Shown: positions 16,155 to 24,422, numbered from the stretch's first letter. The stretch is 64,000 nt of DNA from Bradyrhizobium manausense (GCF_018131105.1 NZ_JAFCJI010000001.1:1984001-2048000), one strand, 5' to 3'. Translations and numbers: made by a program. Notes: a model not told the origin generated them from the sequence alone.

Positions 16155-17588
16155 TCAGCGGCGGAACATGCCGCCCATCATGCCGCCAACCACGCCGCCC
16201 ACGAAGGCTGCGCCGGCGTCACCGCCACCACCGCCGCCGCTGTGACGCGGCGCGGGAGCGCTCTGGGCCTGTGCAGGGGCACGGCGGGCCGGCTTTGGGC
16301 TGTCCTCGCTCGCAGTGGCCGGTGCGGCCGCCACGATCTCGGAGAGCAAGGCCTTGTGCTGGAGCTTGTTCAGGAAGCCCGTCGACGGATAGCCGCGGGC
16401 GGCCTGCCAGCGCTTCAGCACGGTGCGGGTCTCGTCGTTGAACGCGCCAGTGACCTTGGTGTCGAAGCCGAGGCCGTTGAGGCGGCGCTGCACGTCGCGG
16501 CGCTGCCCCTTGTCGAGGCCGATCTGGTCTTCGGTGAGCTGGCTGGCGGGATCGGTGAATGTTGCGGGATCAACGCCGGCATTGAGGTTGCGGGTCGTGG
16601 TCGACGGCCCGTTCTGAATCGCGGCGAGCCGCGCCAGCGCCAGTGCCTTGAACTGGCCGTTTGGATAGGTGGAGAGATAGGCGTTGAGCTCTTCCGGCTT
16701 GTTGGTTTCCTTCACCGAGCGCCAGTACTCGAGCTCGACACCGTCGGAGTTGCTGGTGGCCGCGGCCGCCGGCGCGCCGCTCGAGGCCGTCGGTGCCGCA
16801 TTGGCGACCTGGGTGGCCGGCGCCTGATTGAGGTAAACCGCGCCAATCAAATTGGTGTGGCCCCAGGGCAGCTGGCCCTTGTGGGTCTCCTCGTTCACCT
16901 GCGCGCGGACCGAGGTCATCGCCTGCTGGATCTCGACGCCGGGCTTGGTGATGTTGTCGATCAGCGCGCGGGTAAAGGGGCTGTTGTTGCCCTCCTGGCC
17001 GTCGAGCGCGGTCTGGCCGGGGCCGGTGGCGAATGCGATCAGCGTACCTTCGCCGGATTTCATCTCGGCGAGACCGCTGCCGACATTGACGCTGCGGGTG
17101 GCGGAGTTCGACTTGATCTTGGCGGCAAACGGATTGTCGCGGCAGGCGTCGAGGAACACCAGCTTGACCTTGGCATCGCCCATGGTCTGGTCGAGCGTCA
17201 GGTCGATGTTGATGGCGGCGCCGAGCTTGACGTCCATCTCCGACTTGATGTCGGCATCGACAGGCAGGAGATAGTTGGTGCCGCCGACGGCGATGCCGTG
17301 GCCGGCATAATAGAACACTGCGACGTCGGAGCCCTGTGCCTTGCGGCCGAAATCGAGCAGCTTCTCCGTCATCTGGTCGCGGGTGAGGTTGGATCCTTCA
17401 ATCACCTCGAAGCCGACATTGCGCAGGGTGGCCGCCATGGCTTTTGCGTCGATCGGCGGGTTGGGCAATTGTGCGACGTTCTTGTAGGCACCGTTGCCGA
17501 CGACGAAGGCGACGCGGCGGTCCGCCTTCGCGGCGCTGACCGACAGCGCCATGCACATCAGCGAAACGATGATGGTGAGAGTGCGCAT
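16155..17588 (-). CDS. secreted caspase-like (peptidase C14) protein with peptidoglycan-binding-like domain
   Basis: 477 residues from ATG 17588, which begins a signal peptide (LTIIVSLMCMALSVSAAKA). The p20-like domain occupies about residues 23-260: RRVAFVVGNGAYKN, the catalytic His in FYYAGHG (His97) and the catalytic Cys in LVFLDACRDNPF (Cys149). A repeat-like region with YWRSVKETNKPEELNAYLSTYPNGQFKALA follows. A peptidoglycan-binding-type helical domain (DVQRRLNGLGFDTKVTGAFN, about residues 365-410) comes next, and a proline/alanine stretch and glycine-rich end (MMGGMFRR) close it. It is probably an envelope cysteine endopeptidase. Its upstream region holds a Crp/Fnr-like palindrome at 17744-17759. 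Confidence 0.9.
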   Translation of the reverse strand: MRTLTIIVSLMCMALSVSAAKADRRVAFVVGNGAYKNVAQLPNPPIDAKAMAATLRNVGFEVIEGSNLTRDQMTEKLLDFGRKAQGSDVAVFYYAGHGIAVGGTNYLLPVDADIKSEMDVKLGAAINIDLTLDQTMGDAKVKLVFLDACRDNPFAAKIKSNSATRSVNVGSGLAEMKSGEGTLIAFATGPGQTALDGQEGNNSPFTRALIDNITKPGVEIQQAMTSVRAQVNEETHKGQLPWGHTNLIGAVYLNQAPATQVANAAPTASSGAPAAAATSNSDGVELEYWRSVKETNKPEELNAYLSTYPNGQFKALALARLAAIQNGPSTTTRNLNAGVDPATFTDPASQLTEDQIGLDKGQRRDVQRRLNGLGFDTKVTGAFNDETRTVLKRWQAARGYPSTGFLNKLQHKALLSEIVAAAPATASEDSPKPARRAPAQAQSAPAPRHSGGGGGGDAGAAFVGGVVGGMMGGMFRR

Positions 17589-17743
17589 CTGAAATCCCCA
17601 ACAGAATCGAATGATAGGCAGCAACAAATTGGCGTCGAACCTATACGAAAGCGCCGGACCTCGCGCCAGCAAAACGACGGTTCACCCAACTGACTCAACC
17701 CATTGCCTTGTGATCGAATGTGCACGATGGAATGCCCCTCCAA

Positions 17744-17759
17744 CGTGATCCAAATCACG
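17744..17759. promoter_or_regulatory. Crp/Fnr-type palindrome upstream of the caspase-like gene
   Basis: CGTGAT-CCAA-ATCACG is a perfect inverted repeat with the half-site GTGAT/ATCAC, a variant of the TTGAT FNR half-site. It lies about 160 bp upstream of the caspase-like ATG and just beyond the 3' end of the DMT transporter gene. The distance is long for direct activation, so its role is uncertain. Confidence 0.4.
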
Positions 17760-17799
17760 CTTGACCACTTTGATTGGTCGCGCCAGGCAGCGCGCGGGT

Positions 17800-18678
17800 T
17801 CACTGCGCGCGGGCGGGAACGGGGCTGGTGGCCGGCTTCAAATTGAGCAGATTGCCGCACAGGATCAGGGCCGCGCCGAGGACAGTCCAGGCGTCGAGCC
17901 GCTCGGAATACAGCAGCCAGCCCGCGGTCGCGGTGAGGGGAACCCGCAGGAAGTCCATGGGAACCACGATCGTCGCGTCCGCATAGCGCAGCGCGCTGGC
18001 CAGGCAGTAGTGCGAAAAAGTGCCGCAGACCCCGATGACGAAGAGCCAGCCCCAGAGCGTGGCCGACGGCCAGGCCCAGACGTAGAGCGTCGGCACGAAG
18101 CCGACGACCATCTGGACCATGATCATCCAGAACAGGATCGATAATGCGCTTTCGGTCCGGGTCAGCGATTTCGCCAGAGCCATGGAGATGCTGAAGCCGA
18201 TCGCGGCCCCGAGCGCGATCAACTGGCCCGGATTGATCTCGCCGGTGGCCGGCCGCACGATCATGACGACGCCGACGACGCCAAGCGCGACGGCCGCGAT
18301 CTTCCAGACGGTCATGCGCTCGGCCAGGAAGGTTGCGGCGAGCAGCGCGGTCCAGATCGGCATCGTGAATTCGATCGCGACGACCTGGCCGATTCCGATC
18401 AGCGTCAACGCGTAGAACCATCCGAGCTGCGCGAAATAATGCACGCCGTTGCGAGCGAGGTGCTGGGGCAGACGCTTGGTCGCGACGGCCTTGAAGCCGC
18501 CGGACCTGTAGATGATCGGCAGCAGCAGCGTGAAGCCGATCAGCGAGCGAACCTCCATGATCTGGAAAACGTTCAGGTCGCGCGTGGTCTCGCGCCCGGC
18601 CACCGCCATGACCAGCATCAGGGACAGCCAGCCGGCCATCCACAGCGCGGCCATCGTTCGTGACGGTGTTGTGCTCAT
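17800..18678 (-). CDS. EamA/DMT-family transporter
   Basis: 292 residues with about ten hydrophobic segments arranged as two EamA halves. The first half includes VRSLIGFTLLLPIIYRSGG and FTMPIWTALLAATFLAERMTVWKIAAVALGVVGVVMIVRP; the second ends with VPMDFLRVPLTATAGWLLYSERLDAWTVLGAALILCGNLL. These halves and the glutamate in AERMT/SERLD before the fourth and ninth segments mark the drug/metabolite exporter superfamily. It should export a small metabolite; the substrate cannot be inferred. It is divergent from the RidA gene. Confidence 0.88.
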   Translation of the reverse strand: MSTTPSRTMAALWMAGWLSLMLVMAVAGRETTRDLNVFQIMEVRSLIGFTLLLPIIYRSGGFKAVATKRLPQHLARNGVHYFAQLGWFYALTLIGIGQVVAIEFTMPIWTALLAATFLAERMTVWKIAAVALGVVGVVMIVRPATGEINPGQLIALGAAIGFSISMALAKSLTRTESALSILFWMIMVQMVVGFVPTLYVWAWPSATLWGWLFVIGVCGTFSHYCLASALRYADATIVVPMDFLRVPLTATAGWLLYSERLDAWTVLGAALILCGNLLNLKPATSPVPARAQ

Positions 18679-18822
18679 CGATGCGGGAGACCGAACTCGA
18701 GGGGGAGGCCGGTATCGGCGACATTGCCGCTGTTTGCAACGGCCAAATCTGCGGATGCAGCGATGCAGGATGGCGTGCTAAGCCAAGCGCAGACCAACAA
18801 GAAAATCGGGAGATATCCGCTC

Positions 18823-19221
18823 ATGCGTATCTTGCAGCCAGCCGAATGGAAAAAGCCGCGTGGTTTCTCGCATGGCGTGGTGGCGGAGGGGCCGGGCCGC
18901 TGGATCGTGCTGGCCGGGCAGACTGGCGGCGATGAGGCCGGCAATTACGAATCCGACATGGCCGCCCAGGTCGCGACTGCGCTGAAGCGGATCATCAAGC
19001 TGCTCGCAGAGGCCGGCGCCGGCCCCGAGCATATCGTGCGCCTGACCTGGTACCTGACCAGCCGCGGCGAATACGAGGCCGCGGGCGCCGGCATCGGTGC
19101 GGCCTGGAAGGAGACGCTCGGACGCAATTTCCCTCCGTCGACGCTGCTCTATATCGGCGGCCTCGTCGACGACCGCGCCAAGGTCGAGATCGAGGTCACG
19201 GCGTTCGTGCCGAACCCATAA
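18823..19221 (+). CDS. RidA/YjgF-family protein
   Basis: 132 residues from ATG 18823, preceded by GGGAGA. The fold markers are present: FSHGVVAEGPGRWIVLAGQTGG, DMAAQVATALKRIIKLLAEAGAGPEHIVRLTWYL and the C-terminal VEIEVTAFVPNP. Classical RidA deaminates reactive imines and has an Arg in the (I/V)R-x-(N/T)-x-(E/F) region near the C-terminus; here the corresponding position in KVEIEVTA is not Arg, so this may be a non-archetypal member. The stop codon overlaps the minus-strand terminator of the next gene. Confidence 0.87.
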   Translation: MRILQPAEWKKPRGFSHGVVAEGPGRWIVLAGQTGGDEAGNYESDMAAQVATALKRIIKLLAEAGAGPEHIVRLTWYLTSRGEYEAAGAGIGAAWKETLGRNFPPSTLLYIGGLVDDRAKVEIEVTAFVPNP

Positions 19222-19247
19222 AAAAGACCCGGCGAGGTCGCCGGGTC
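19220..19247 (-). terminator. intrinsic terminator of the 19273-20116 operon
   Basis: GACCCGGCG and CGCCGGGTC form a perfect 9-bp stem with a 4-base loop, followed on the minus strand by six U. It lies 25 bp after the stop of the minus-strand secreted-protein gene, and its U-run coincides with the TAA of the RidA gene. Confidence 0.85.
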
Positions 19248-19272
19248 GATGATCGTGTCGGGTGCTGTCGGC

Positions 19273-19758
19273 TTACTTCGACAGCGAGATGTTGGCGCCG
19301 CGGAACTGGCTGTCGGCGCGCATGGTGACGTTCTGCTTGTTGCCTGAGGTCCGCAGCGAGATGTTGGCGTTGAAGCCGGCGGTCGCGGCGACCAGGTCGT
19401 AGTTTCCGCCGTTCCCCTTGCCTTGCAACGAGCCGCTGATGTTGCGGCTGGTCTCGCTCCAGTTGCCGACGATGGCGCCGCCCTCGGCCTTGACGTTGGC
19501 GCCGAGGTTGAACTTGTAGGCGTCGCTGGCGCAGGTCAGCGACATCTCCATGGTCGGGCCGACCGGAGCGTATTTGGCGCGGCAGCGGATCCGCTCGGTC
19601 GAGCCATCTTCCAGGGTGACGGTGCCGGAGCCGCTCCAGCTTCCCGCCAGCGGCGCGAAGGGGCCGACCTGGGCCTTGCTCTCCGTGCTCATGGCAACAG
19701 CTGTCACAAACAAAACGGCGGCCGCCACGAGCAGCCGCCGATTGAGGATGTTAGTCAC
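19273..19758 (-). CDS. secreted hypothetical protein
   Basis: 161 residues if translation begins at GTG 19758, 7 bp after the stop of the upstream gene; this start gives a clean signal peptide (RRLLVAAAVLFVTAVAM, cut near SKA-Q). An ATG further up would overlap the upstream gene. The mature protein is beta-rich and has two Cys (RIRCRAKY and LTCASDAY). Recurring phrases such as GSWSGSGTVTLEDGSTERIRC and SGSLQGKGNGGNYDL suggest a small lipocalin- or barrel-like periplasmic protein. It resembles its upstream neighbour in style. No function is known to me. Confidence 0.72.
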   Translation of the reverse strand: MTNILNRRLLVAAAVLFVTAVAMSTESKAQVGPFAPLAGSWSGSGTVTLEDGSTERIRCRAKYAPVGPTMEMSLTCASDAYKFNLGANVKAEGGAIVGNWSETSRNISGSLQGKGNGGNYDLVAATAGFNANISLRTSGNKQNVTMRADSQFRGANISLSK

Positions 19759-19765
19759 GAATAGC

Positions 19766-20116
19766 TTATTGGCGCGATGCTTCCCACCGCCCGCTGCACG
19801 GTATGCCTGCAGATGCTCCATTCCACTTCCCCGATCCGGCGTTGCCGCTGAGTTGACCGTTGGCATATGCACCATTGATCGAAACTTTCACAAGACCCCC
19901 ACTGCCGATGGTGCCGGAAACGTTAGCGCCGGGCGCGGTGATCTTGCCGTCGGCAACCGTCAGCATGGAGCTTGCGCTCGGTTCGCAGGTGCCGGTCTTG
20001 GTCACGATGGTGACCTGCCAGTTGCCGTCATAGGGGGTCTGGGCGAAGGCGGGCGCGGCGAAAGCGGCGGTGAAAACCGAGGCGGCACAGAACGCCGCAA
20101 TGCGAGCAAAACGCAT
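19766..20116 (-). CDS. small secreted hypothetical protein
   Basis: 116 residues with a strong signal peptide (RIAAFCAASVFTAAFAAPAFA, cut before QTPYDGNW). The mature part of about 90 residues begins YDGNWQVTIVTKTGTCEPS and ends GIPCSGRWEASRQ; two Cys could form a disulphide. The opening (D-G-x-W-x-x-x-x-x-x-x-G-x-C) resembles that of the downstream protein, so the two may be diverged relatives. First gene of a two-gene minus-strand operon ended by the terminator at 19220-19247. Confidence 0.75.
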   Translation of the reverse strand: MRFARIAAFCAASVFTAAFAAPAFAQTPYDGNWQVTIVTKTGTCEPSASSMLTVADGKITAPGANVSGTIGSGGLVKVSINGAYANGQLSGNAGSGKWNGASAGIPCSGRWEASRQ

Positions 20117-20333
20117 GAATTTCGTCCTTGAATCTGTCTGATATGCTGACTGTTATTCGGACAAAATGTGACAGAAATTTGGTGCGATGCAAAGTTGAAA
20201 ATTGTTCCTGTGGAAACAATGGTTTATTTGCGTTTTCGGCTTCGATTTTCGAAGCGGAATCAAGGCCCCCTCACGTTAATCGTTAATTGGGGCGGAGGGA
20301 GCGACTCGGGACAGGCGGCTTACTCGGGCTGAC

Positions 20334-20921
20334 TTAGGACAGGCTTGGGGCGGAGGTCGCGAACTGCTCGTCCTGCGCCTTGGACGGCAGGGCCTTGTGG
20401 ACCTTGGCATAGTCGATCACATCGGCCAGCAGCTTGAGGCCGAGCGGAGCCAGTGCACGCTCCCAGAGCTCGCGGGCGGTCTCGCCCTTCTTCACGAAGC
20501 ACCATTCCTGGGCGGCGATGGCGCCGGCGTCCATACGCTCGGCAAGATGATAGATCGTGCCGCCGGCGATCGGGTCGCCTTCCTTGATCGTCCATTCCAC
20601 CGCGGCCTTGCCGCGATGGCGCGGCAGCAGCGAGGGGTGATAGCCGATCCCGCCGAGCTTGGCGGCCGCCAGCGCGTCCTTGCCGATCCGGGCATGGCTA
20701 TGGGCCGTGATGATCAGGTCGGTGTCGGGGGCGATCTCGGAGGCCACCACCAGCTTTGGATCGGCCTGCACCACCACCTCGATGCCGGCAGCCTTGGCGG
20801 TCGCGGCCAGGCGGTCGTCGGCGTCGGCCACCACGACCCGCACGACCCCAACGCCGTGTTCGCGGAGCATGTTCAGGGTGGTCACGCCGAAATGGCGGGA
20901 GCCGACGAGGGTAATGCGCAT
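20334..20921 (-). CDS. formyltransferase-like protein
   Basis: 195 residues, the size of the catalytic domain only; methionyl-tRNA formyltransferase has about 310 with a C-terminal OB domain that is absent here. Family features: N-terminal Rossmann strand MRITLVGSRHFGVTTLNML, the loop GYHPSLLPRHRG (about residues 92-103) with the conserved His, and the Asp in YHLAERMDAGAIAAQE. The Asn that usually stands two residues before that His is Gly here. A formyl- or hydroxymethyl-tetrahydrofolate-using transferase is the best guess; the substrate is unknown. It stands alone, with no fmt or def partner nearby. Confidence 0.75.
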   Translation of the reverse strand: MRITLVGSRHFGVTTLNMLREHGVGVVRVVVADADDRLAATAKAAGIEVVVQADPKLVVASEIAPDTDLIITAHSHARIGKDALAAAKLGGIGYHPSLLPRHRGKAAVEWTIKEGDPIAGGTIYHLAERMDAGAIAAQEWCFVKKGETARELWERALAPLGLKLLADVIDYAKVHKALPSKAQDEQFATSAPSLS

Positions 20922-21109
20922 GATTGTCCGATCCGTGCCGCGGCTGCGTCATCCCCCGATAACACGTCCGGCCGCCCTGTCACCACCTGCGCGGCGTTTG
21001 CGCCGGTTATCAACAATGCGAAGGGGGCTGGCGCAATGAACTCCGCCATTGCGCTGCCGGCTGTTCCGGTGCTTCGATACGCATGGTGCGACCTGTCCGG
21101 AGCGAGCCC

Positions 21110-21394
21110 ATGCGAAACGCGTGGTTTATCCTTCCCGCCATCCTGATTGCGGCAGCTCCGGCTCATGCCGGCGGGCCCTATCCGGTGGTGCCGCCGGAAA
21201 CCGGCGTCGCGCCGTTCATCGGCCCGACCTGGGACGCCTATCGCTGCGCGGATGGGACGATCTTCAATTTCTACCACGGTGCCTATTACGGCGAGGAGCC
21301 GCCGGCGCTTGATCGCGGCTATGCCTACAGGCCGTATTATCGCTACAGCGCCTATCGCAAATGGCCGCGCAAATATGTCTGTGTCACGGACTGA
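21110..21394 (+). CDS. small secreted tyrosine-rich protein
   Basis: 94 residues from ATG 21110, preceded by GGAG. A signal peptide (MRNAWFILPAILIAAAPAHA) is followed by a proline- and tyrosine-rich mature region with ADGTIFNFYHGAYYGEEPP and YAYRPYYRYSAYRKWPRKYVC. Two Cys (RCADG and VCVTD) may pair. Such short exported Tyr/Pro/Arg-rich proteins are common in Bradyrhizobium; the function is unknown. Confidence 0.72.
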   Translation: MRNAWFILPAILIAAAPAHAGGPYPVVPPETGVAPFIGPTWDAYRCADGTIFNFYHGAYYGEEPPALDRGYAYRPYYRYSAYRKWPRKYVCVTD

Positions 21395-21440
21395 GCCGTT
21401 GCCGCGCGGACACGGTCGACAGCAATCATCCCAGTGCCGG

Positions 21441-21578
21441 TTCCTCTGTTTGGTTTTTAACAGAAGGAATTAGCCGTTTGCCGCTAGACTACGCGCACCG
21501 GGGCTGGCCAAATTTCATTCCGGATCCGTTTTCAAACCCGGCTAAAGGCCGCTGGCATGATCGCCAGCGGCCTTTTTT
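21441..21578 (+). ncRNA. candidate small RNA or long 3' leader ending in an intrinsic terminator
   Basis: The stretch after the tyrosine-rich gene holds no coding frame. It contains a hairpin TTCCTCTGTT / AACAGAAGGAA (21441-21469, one bulge) and ends in a very strong terminator: GGCCGCTGGC / GCCAGCGGCC around ATGATC, followed by six T (21547-21578). The terminator is 150 bp after the nearest stop codon, long for an ordinary 3' UTR. I see no convincing promoter inside, so it may be either a 3'-end-derived small RNA or the 3' UTR of the upstream gene. Confidence 0.4.
21547..21578 (+). terminator. strong intrinsic terminator
   Basis: A perfect 10-bp GC-rich stem (GGCCGCTGGC with GCCAGCGGCC), 6-base loop, then TTTTTT. 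The strongest plus-strand terminator in the window. Confidence 0.9.
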
Positions 21579-21676
21579 ATTGCTGCCACCCCAAAATCAT
21601 CAAACGGTAACGCGTTCTCAACCTCGCTGTCGTATCGACGAATCCGTCGCGGATTTGTATTGCGTACCGCGACACC

Positions 21677-21718
21677 AAAAATGTCCCGCCGGTGCGAGTG
21701 CGCCGCGCGGGCATTTTT
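21677..21718 (+). terminator. terminator-like inverted repeat just before a small gene
   Basis: AAAAATGTCCCGC (21677-21689) pairs with GCGGGCATTTTT (21707-21718) with one bulge; the right arm ends in a T-run on the plus strand and the left arm gives one on the minus strand. It ends 15 bp before the ATG of the small gene at 21734. It may be an attenuator for that gene or a bidirectional terminator. No leader peptide was recognised upstream. Confidence 0.45.
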
Positions 21719-21733
21719 GCCGGGGCCGATGTC

Positions 21734-21970
21734 ATGTCGAACGCAATTGCGCAGATCGTGGACGCCTATGTGCGGCTGAAGAACCGCCGTGGCCTCGACG
21801 AGCTGATGATGCACAGGCAGCGGCTCGCCGTCGATCTGAAGAGCAGGTCAGGCGCCTATGATTTCAGCCTGCCGATCGGCAAGATCGACGAGGAGATCGC
21901 GATCATCGAGCAGGGTCTCAGCCGCCTCAAGGCTGAATCCGCCGAGACGGGCACGCCGCGTCCGGTCTGA
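21734..21970 (+). CDS. small helical hypothetical protein
   Basis: 78 residues from ATG 21734. The sequence is highly charged and predicted helical: IVDAYVRLKNRRGLDELMMHRQRLAVDLKSRS, then IGKIDEEIAIIEQGLSRLKAES. There are no cysteines, signal peptide or membrane segments. It is probably a cytosolic coiled-coil or helical-hairpin protein. The unusual feature is the terminator-like repeat placed directly before the start. It converges with another helical small gene (5-bp gap). Confidence 0.65.
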   Translation: MSNAIAQIVDAYVRLKNRRGLDELMMHRQRLAVDLKSRSGAYDFSLPIGKIDEEIAIIEQGLSRLKAESAETGTPRPV

Positions 21971-21975
21971 CGCGC

Positions 21976-22278
21976 TCAATCGTGCCGACCGCCCTGGATC
22001 ACGGTGAACAGCGGCCGCGCTGCGGTCGGCTCCTCGAGCAATTCCTCCACCAGCGCGGTTGCCGCATCGACATATTTGCGCGTGGGCTTGTCGAGCTCGC
22101 GCTTCGCCTCGTCATCGAGTGCGATCTTGGCGGCCTCGACCAGCTTGCGCATGCGCGCGCCGTGGTCGTCGCCCGCCGTCAGAGTCGCGCGCGCCAGCGA
22201 GCGCAGCACGAACAGCTCGCCCTCGAGGCGGAGCAGACGGTCGTTGAGCCTGGTGATGACGGCGTTGAGGTCGGCCAT
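21976..22278 (-). CDS. small coiled-coil hypothetical protein
   Basis: 100 residues. The N-terminal part LNAVITRLNDRLLRLEGELFVLRSLARATL has a clear leucine heptad pattern, followed by a charged helical region (KLVEAAKIALDDEAKREL) and a C-terminal LFTVIQGGRHD. It is probably a cytosolic oligomerising protein. It lies 92 bp downstream of the acetoacetyl-CoA synthetase gene on the same strand. Function unknown. Confidence 0.7.
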   Translation of the reverse strand: MADLNAVITRLNDRLLRLEGELFVLRSLARATLTAGDDHGARMRKLVEAAKIALDDEAKRELDKPTRKYVDAATALVEELLEEPTAARPLFTVIQGGRHD

Positions 22279-22370
22279 GGCACATTTTCGTTGCGGACGA
22301 TGCCGCCTGATCTAGCGGCGATCCGTGAACGGAGTGCAAACAGCACCGGCGCAATTGAGACCATCTCCCG

Positions 22371-24422
22371 TCAGGCCGCGGTTCGCGCCAGATAGTCGCG
22401 CGCAAAGGCGAGGTACCAGTCGAGGCAGGCGGGATTGGCCATCGCCTCCTTGTTGATGACTTTCTCGACGGGCTGGCCGAGCAGCAGCTTCTTGATCGGC
22501 AGCTCCTGCTTCTTGCCGGACAGCGTGCGCGGGATCTCTGCGACCGCAAAAATCTCGTTCGGCAGGAAGCGGCGGGACAGGCCGGCCTCGATCGCCTTGT
22601 TGATCCTGGCCAACATCGCGCTGTCGAAGGCAACGCCTTCGCGCAGCACGACGAACAGCGGCATGTAGCTGTCGCGCCCGAGATATTCGAGGTCGACGAC
22701 GAGGCTGTCGAGCACCTCCGGCAGCGCCTCGATCGCGGAATAGAGCTCGCTGGTGCCCATGCGCAGCCCGTGCCGGTTGATGGTCGCATCGCTGCGGCCG
22801 TAGATCACGCAGGAGCCGTCCGGATTGATCTTGAGCCAGTCGCCGTGCCGCCAGACGGGGCCGCGACCGCTGCCGTCGAAATTATCGGGATAGGTCTCGA
22901 AATAGCTGGCGAGATAGCGCGCGTTGCCCTTGTCGTTCCAGAAATAGAGCGGCATCGACGGCATCGGCTCGGTGCAGACGAGCTCGCCGACCTCGTCGAT
23001 CACGGCGCGGCCCTGTTCGCTGAAGGCTTCGACGGCGGCGCCGAGCAGGCGGCACTGCATCGCGCCCGGCGTCTGCGGCAATTCGCGGTTGCCACCGATG
23101 AAAGCGCCGGCGAAATCGGTGCCGCCGGAAATGTTCGCCCACCAGATGTCGGCCTGCGCCGCGCTGCCGTTGATTTTCGACAAGCCGGCGAAGCGCGCGT
23201 TGAACCAGGCCTGCGTGTCGGCGCTGAGCGGCGAGCCGGTCGAGCCGAGGCAGCGCAGCCGCGACAGATCGCCGGCGGCGGTGAGATCGATCTCCGCCTT
23301 GGTGCAGTTGGCAAAGAACGCCGCGCCGGCGCCGAAGAAGGTCGCTTTCGACTGCGCCACGAAACGCCACAGTGTGGACCAGTCGGGCTTGTCCCGGGTG
23401 CCGCCGGGGCTGCCGTCGAAAATGCAGCAGGTGGTGCCGCTCAGCAGCCCGCCGACCTGGCTGTTCCACATGATCCAGCCGGTCGACGAGTACCAGTGAT
23501 AACGCTCGCCGAACGAATTCTCGTGGTAGGAGCAGCCGATGTCGTTGTGCAGGCCGAGCAGCGCCAGCACCACGATGACGATGCCGCCATGGCCATGCAC
23601 GATCGGCTTCGGCAGCCCGGTGGTGCCGCTGGAATAGACGATCCAGAGCGGATGATCGAACGGCAGCCACATCGGCTCGAAGGCGTCGATCGCAGCGCTC
23701 GTCCTTGCGTTGATCTCGGAGAGCAGGGCGTCCGGTGCCGCAGGCGCGGCGGCTTCGCTGTGCAGGATGACGTGCTCGACTGACGGCAGCGATCGCCGCA
23801 ACTCGGCGACGACGTCCTTGCGGTCGTGCTTGCGGCCGGCATAGGTGACGGCATCGCAGGCGATCAGCACCTTCGGTTCGATCTGCTTGAAGCGGTCGAT
23901 CACGGCAGGCGCGGCCATATCGGGGGCGCAGAGGCTCCAGACCGCGCCGATGCTGGCGCTGGCGAGAAACGCGATGATGGTCTCGGCGATGTTGGGCAGA
24001 TAGGCCGCAATGCGGTCGCCGGGCTTGATCCCCTTGTCCTTCAGATGCAGCGCGAGCGCGGCTGCCTTGCGCCGCAGCGCCGGCCAGCTGGTCTCATGAA
24101 GCCGGCCATCCTCGCCGCTGCTGACGATCGCGGGCAGGCCCGCGGCATGCGCCGCGTCGACATGCCGGAACACCTGCCGCGCATAGTTCACGTTAGCGCC
24201 GGGAAACCAGACCGCGCCGGGCATCTTGCGCTCGGTGATGGCGGCCGCAAACGGCGTCGGCGATTGCAGATCGTAATAATCCCAGATGCTGCGCCAGAAC
24301 GCATCGAGATCGCGCACCGACCATTGCCGCATCTCCTCGTAATTCGAGAAGGTCAGGCCGCGCCGCGCGGCGAGCCAGTTGCGGTAGAGGGCGATCTGCG
24401 GAACGAAAGGAGCGGTCATCAT
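22371..24422 (-). CDS. acetoacetyl-CoA synthetase
   Basis: 683 residues, the length of AACS-type ANL-superfamily ligases, which activate acetoacetate with ATP and CoA. Motifs in order: the N-terminal ACAS segment with WSVRDLDAFWRSIWDYYD, then VWFPGANVNYA. The AMP-binding P-loop YSSGTTGLPKPIVHGHGG is near residue 270, followed by YHWYSSTGWIMWN, and the C-terminal lysine region RTLSGKKQELPIKKLL. The exact order and the WYSSTGWIMWN segment favour acetoacetyl- over acetyl-CoA synthetase. A FixK-type box lies 143 bp upstream. It probably serves PHB turnover or ketone-body use together with the CoA-transferase at 50438. Confidence 0.9.
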   Translation of the reverse strand: MMTAPFVPQIALYRNWLAARRGLTFSNYEEMRQWSVRDLDAFWRSIWDYYDLQSPTPFAAAITERKMPGAVWFPGANVNYARQVFRHVDAAHAAGLPAIVSSGEDGRLHETSWPALRRKAAALALHLKDKGIKPGDRIAAYLPNIAETIIAFLASASIGAVWSLCAPDMAAPAVIDRFKQIEPKVLIACDAVTYAGRKHDRKDVVAELRRSLPSVEHVILHSEAAAPAAPDALLSEINARTSAAIDAFEPMWLPFDHPLWIVYSSGTTGLPKPIVHGHGGIVIVVLALLGLHNDIGCSYHENSFGERYHWYSSTGWIMWNSQVGGLLSGTTCCIFDGSPGGTRDKPDWSTLWRFVAQSKATFFGAGAAFFANCTKAEIDLTAAGDLSRLRCLGSTGSPLSADTQAWFNARFAGLSKINGSAAQADIWWANISGGTDFAGAFIGGNRELPQTPGAMQCRLLGAAVEAFSEQGRAVIDEVGELVCTEPMPSMPLYFWNDKGNARYLASYFETYPDNFDGSGRGPVWRHGDWLKINPDGSCVIYGRSDATINRHGLRMGTSELYSAIEALPEVLDSLVVDLEYLGRDSYMPLFVVLREGVAFDSAMLARINKAIEAGLSRRFLPNEIFAVAEIPRTLSGKKQELPIKKLLLGQPVEKVINKEAMANPACLDWYLAFARDYLARTAA

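Noticed and set aside
15855-17693. 612-codon plus-strand frame opposite the caspase-like gene
   Set aside because: Antisense shadow; the minus-strand gene has a signal peptide, catalytic motifs and a terminator.
21430-21510. tRNA-like stretch (minus strand has TAGTCTAGCGG and an anticodon-like stem)
   Set aside because: The putative anticodon loop would have 8 bases, and there is no T-arm GTTCGA or matching acceptor stem.
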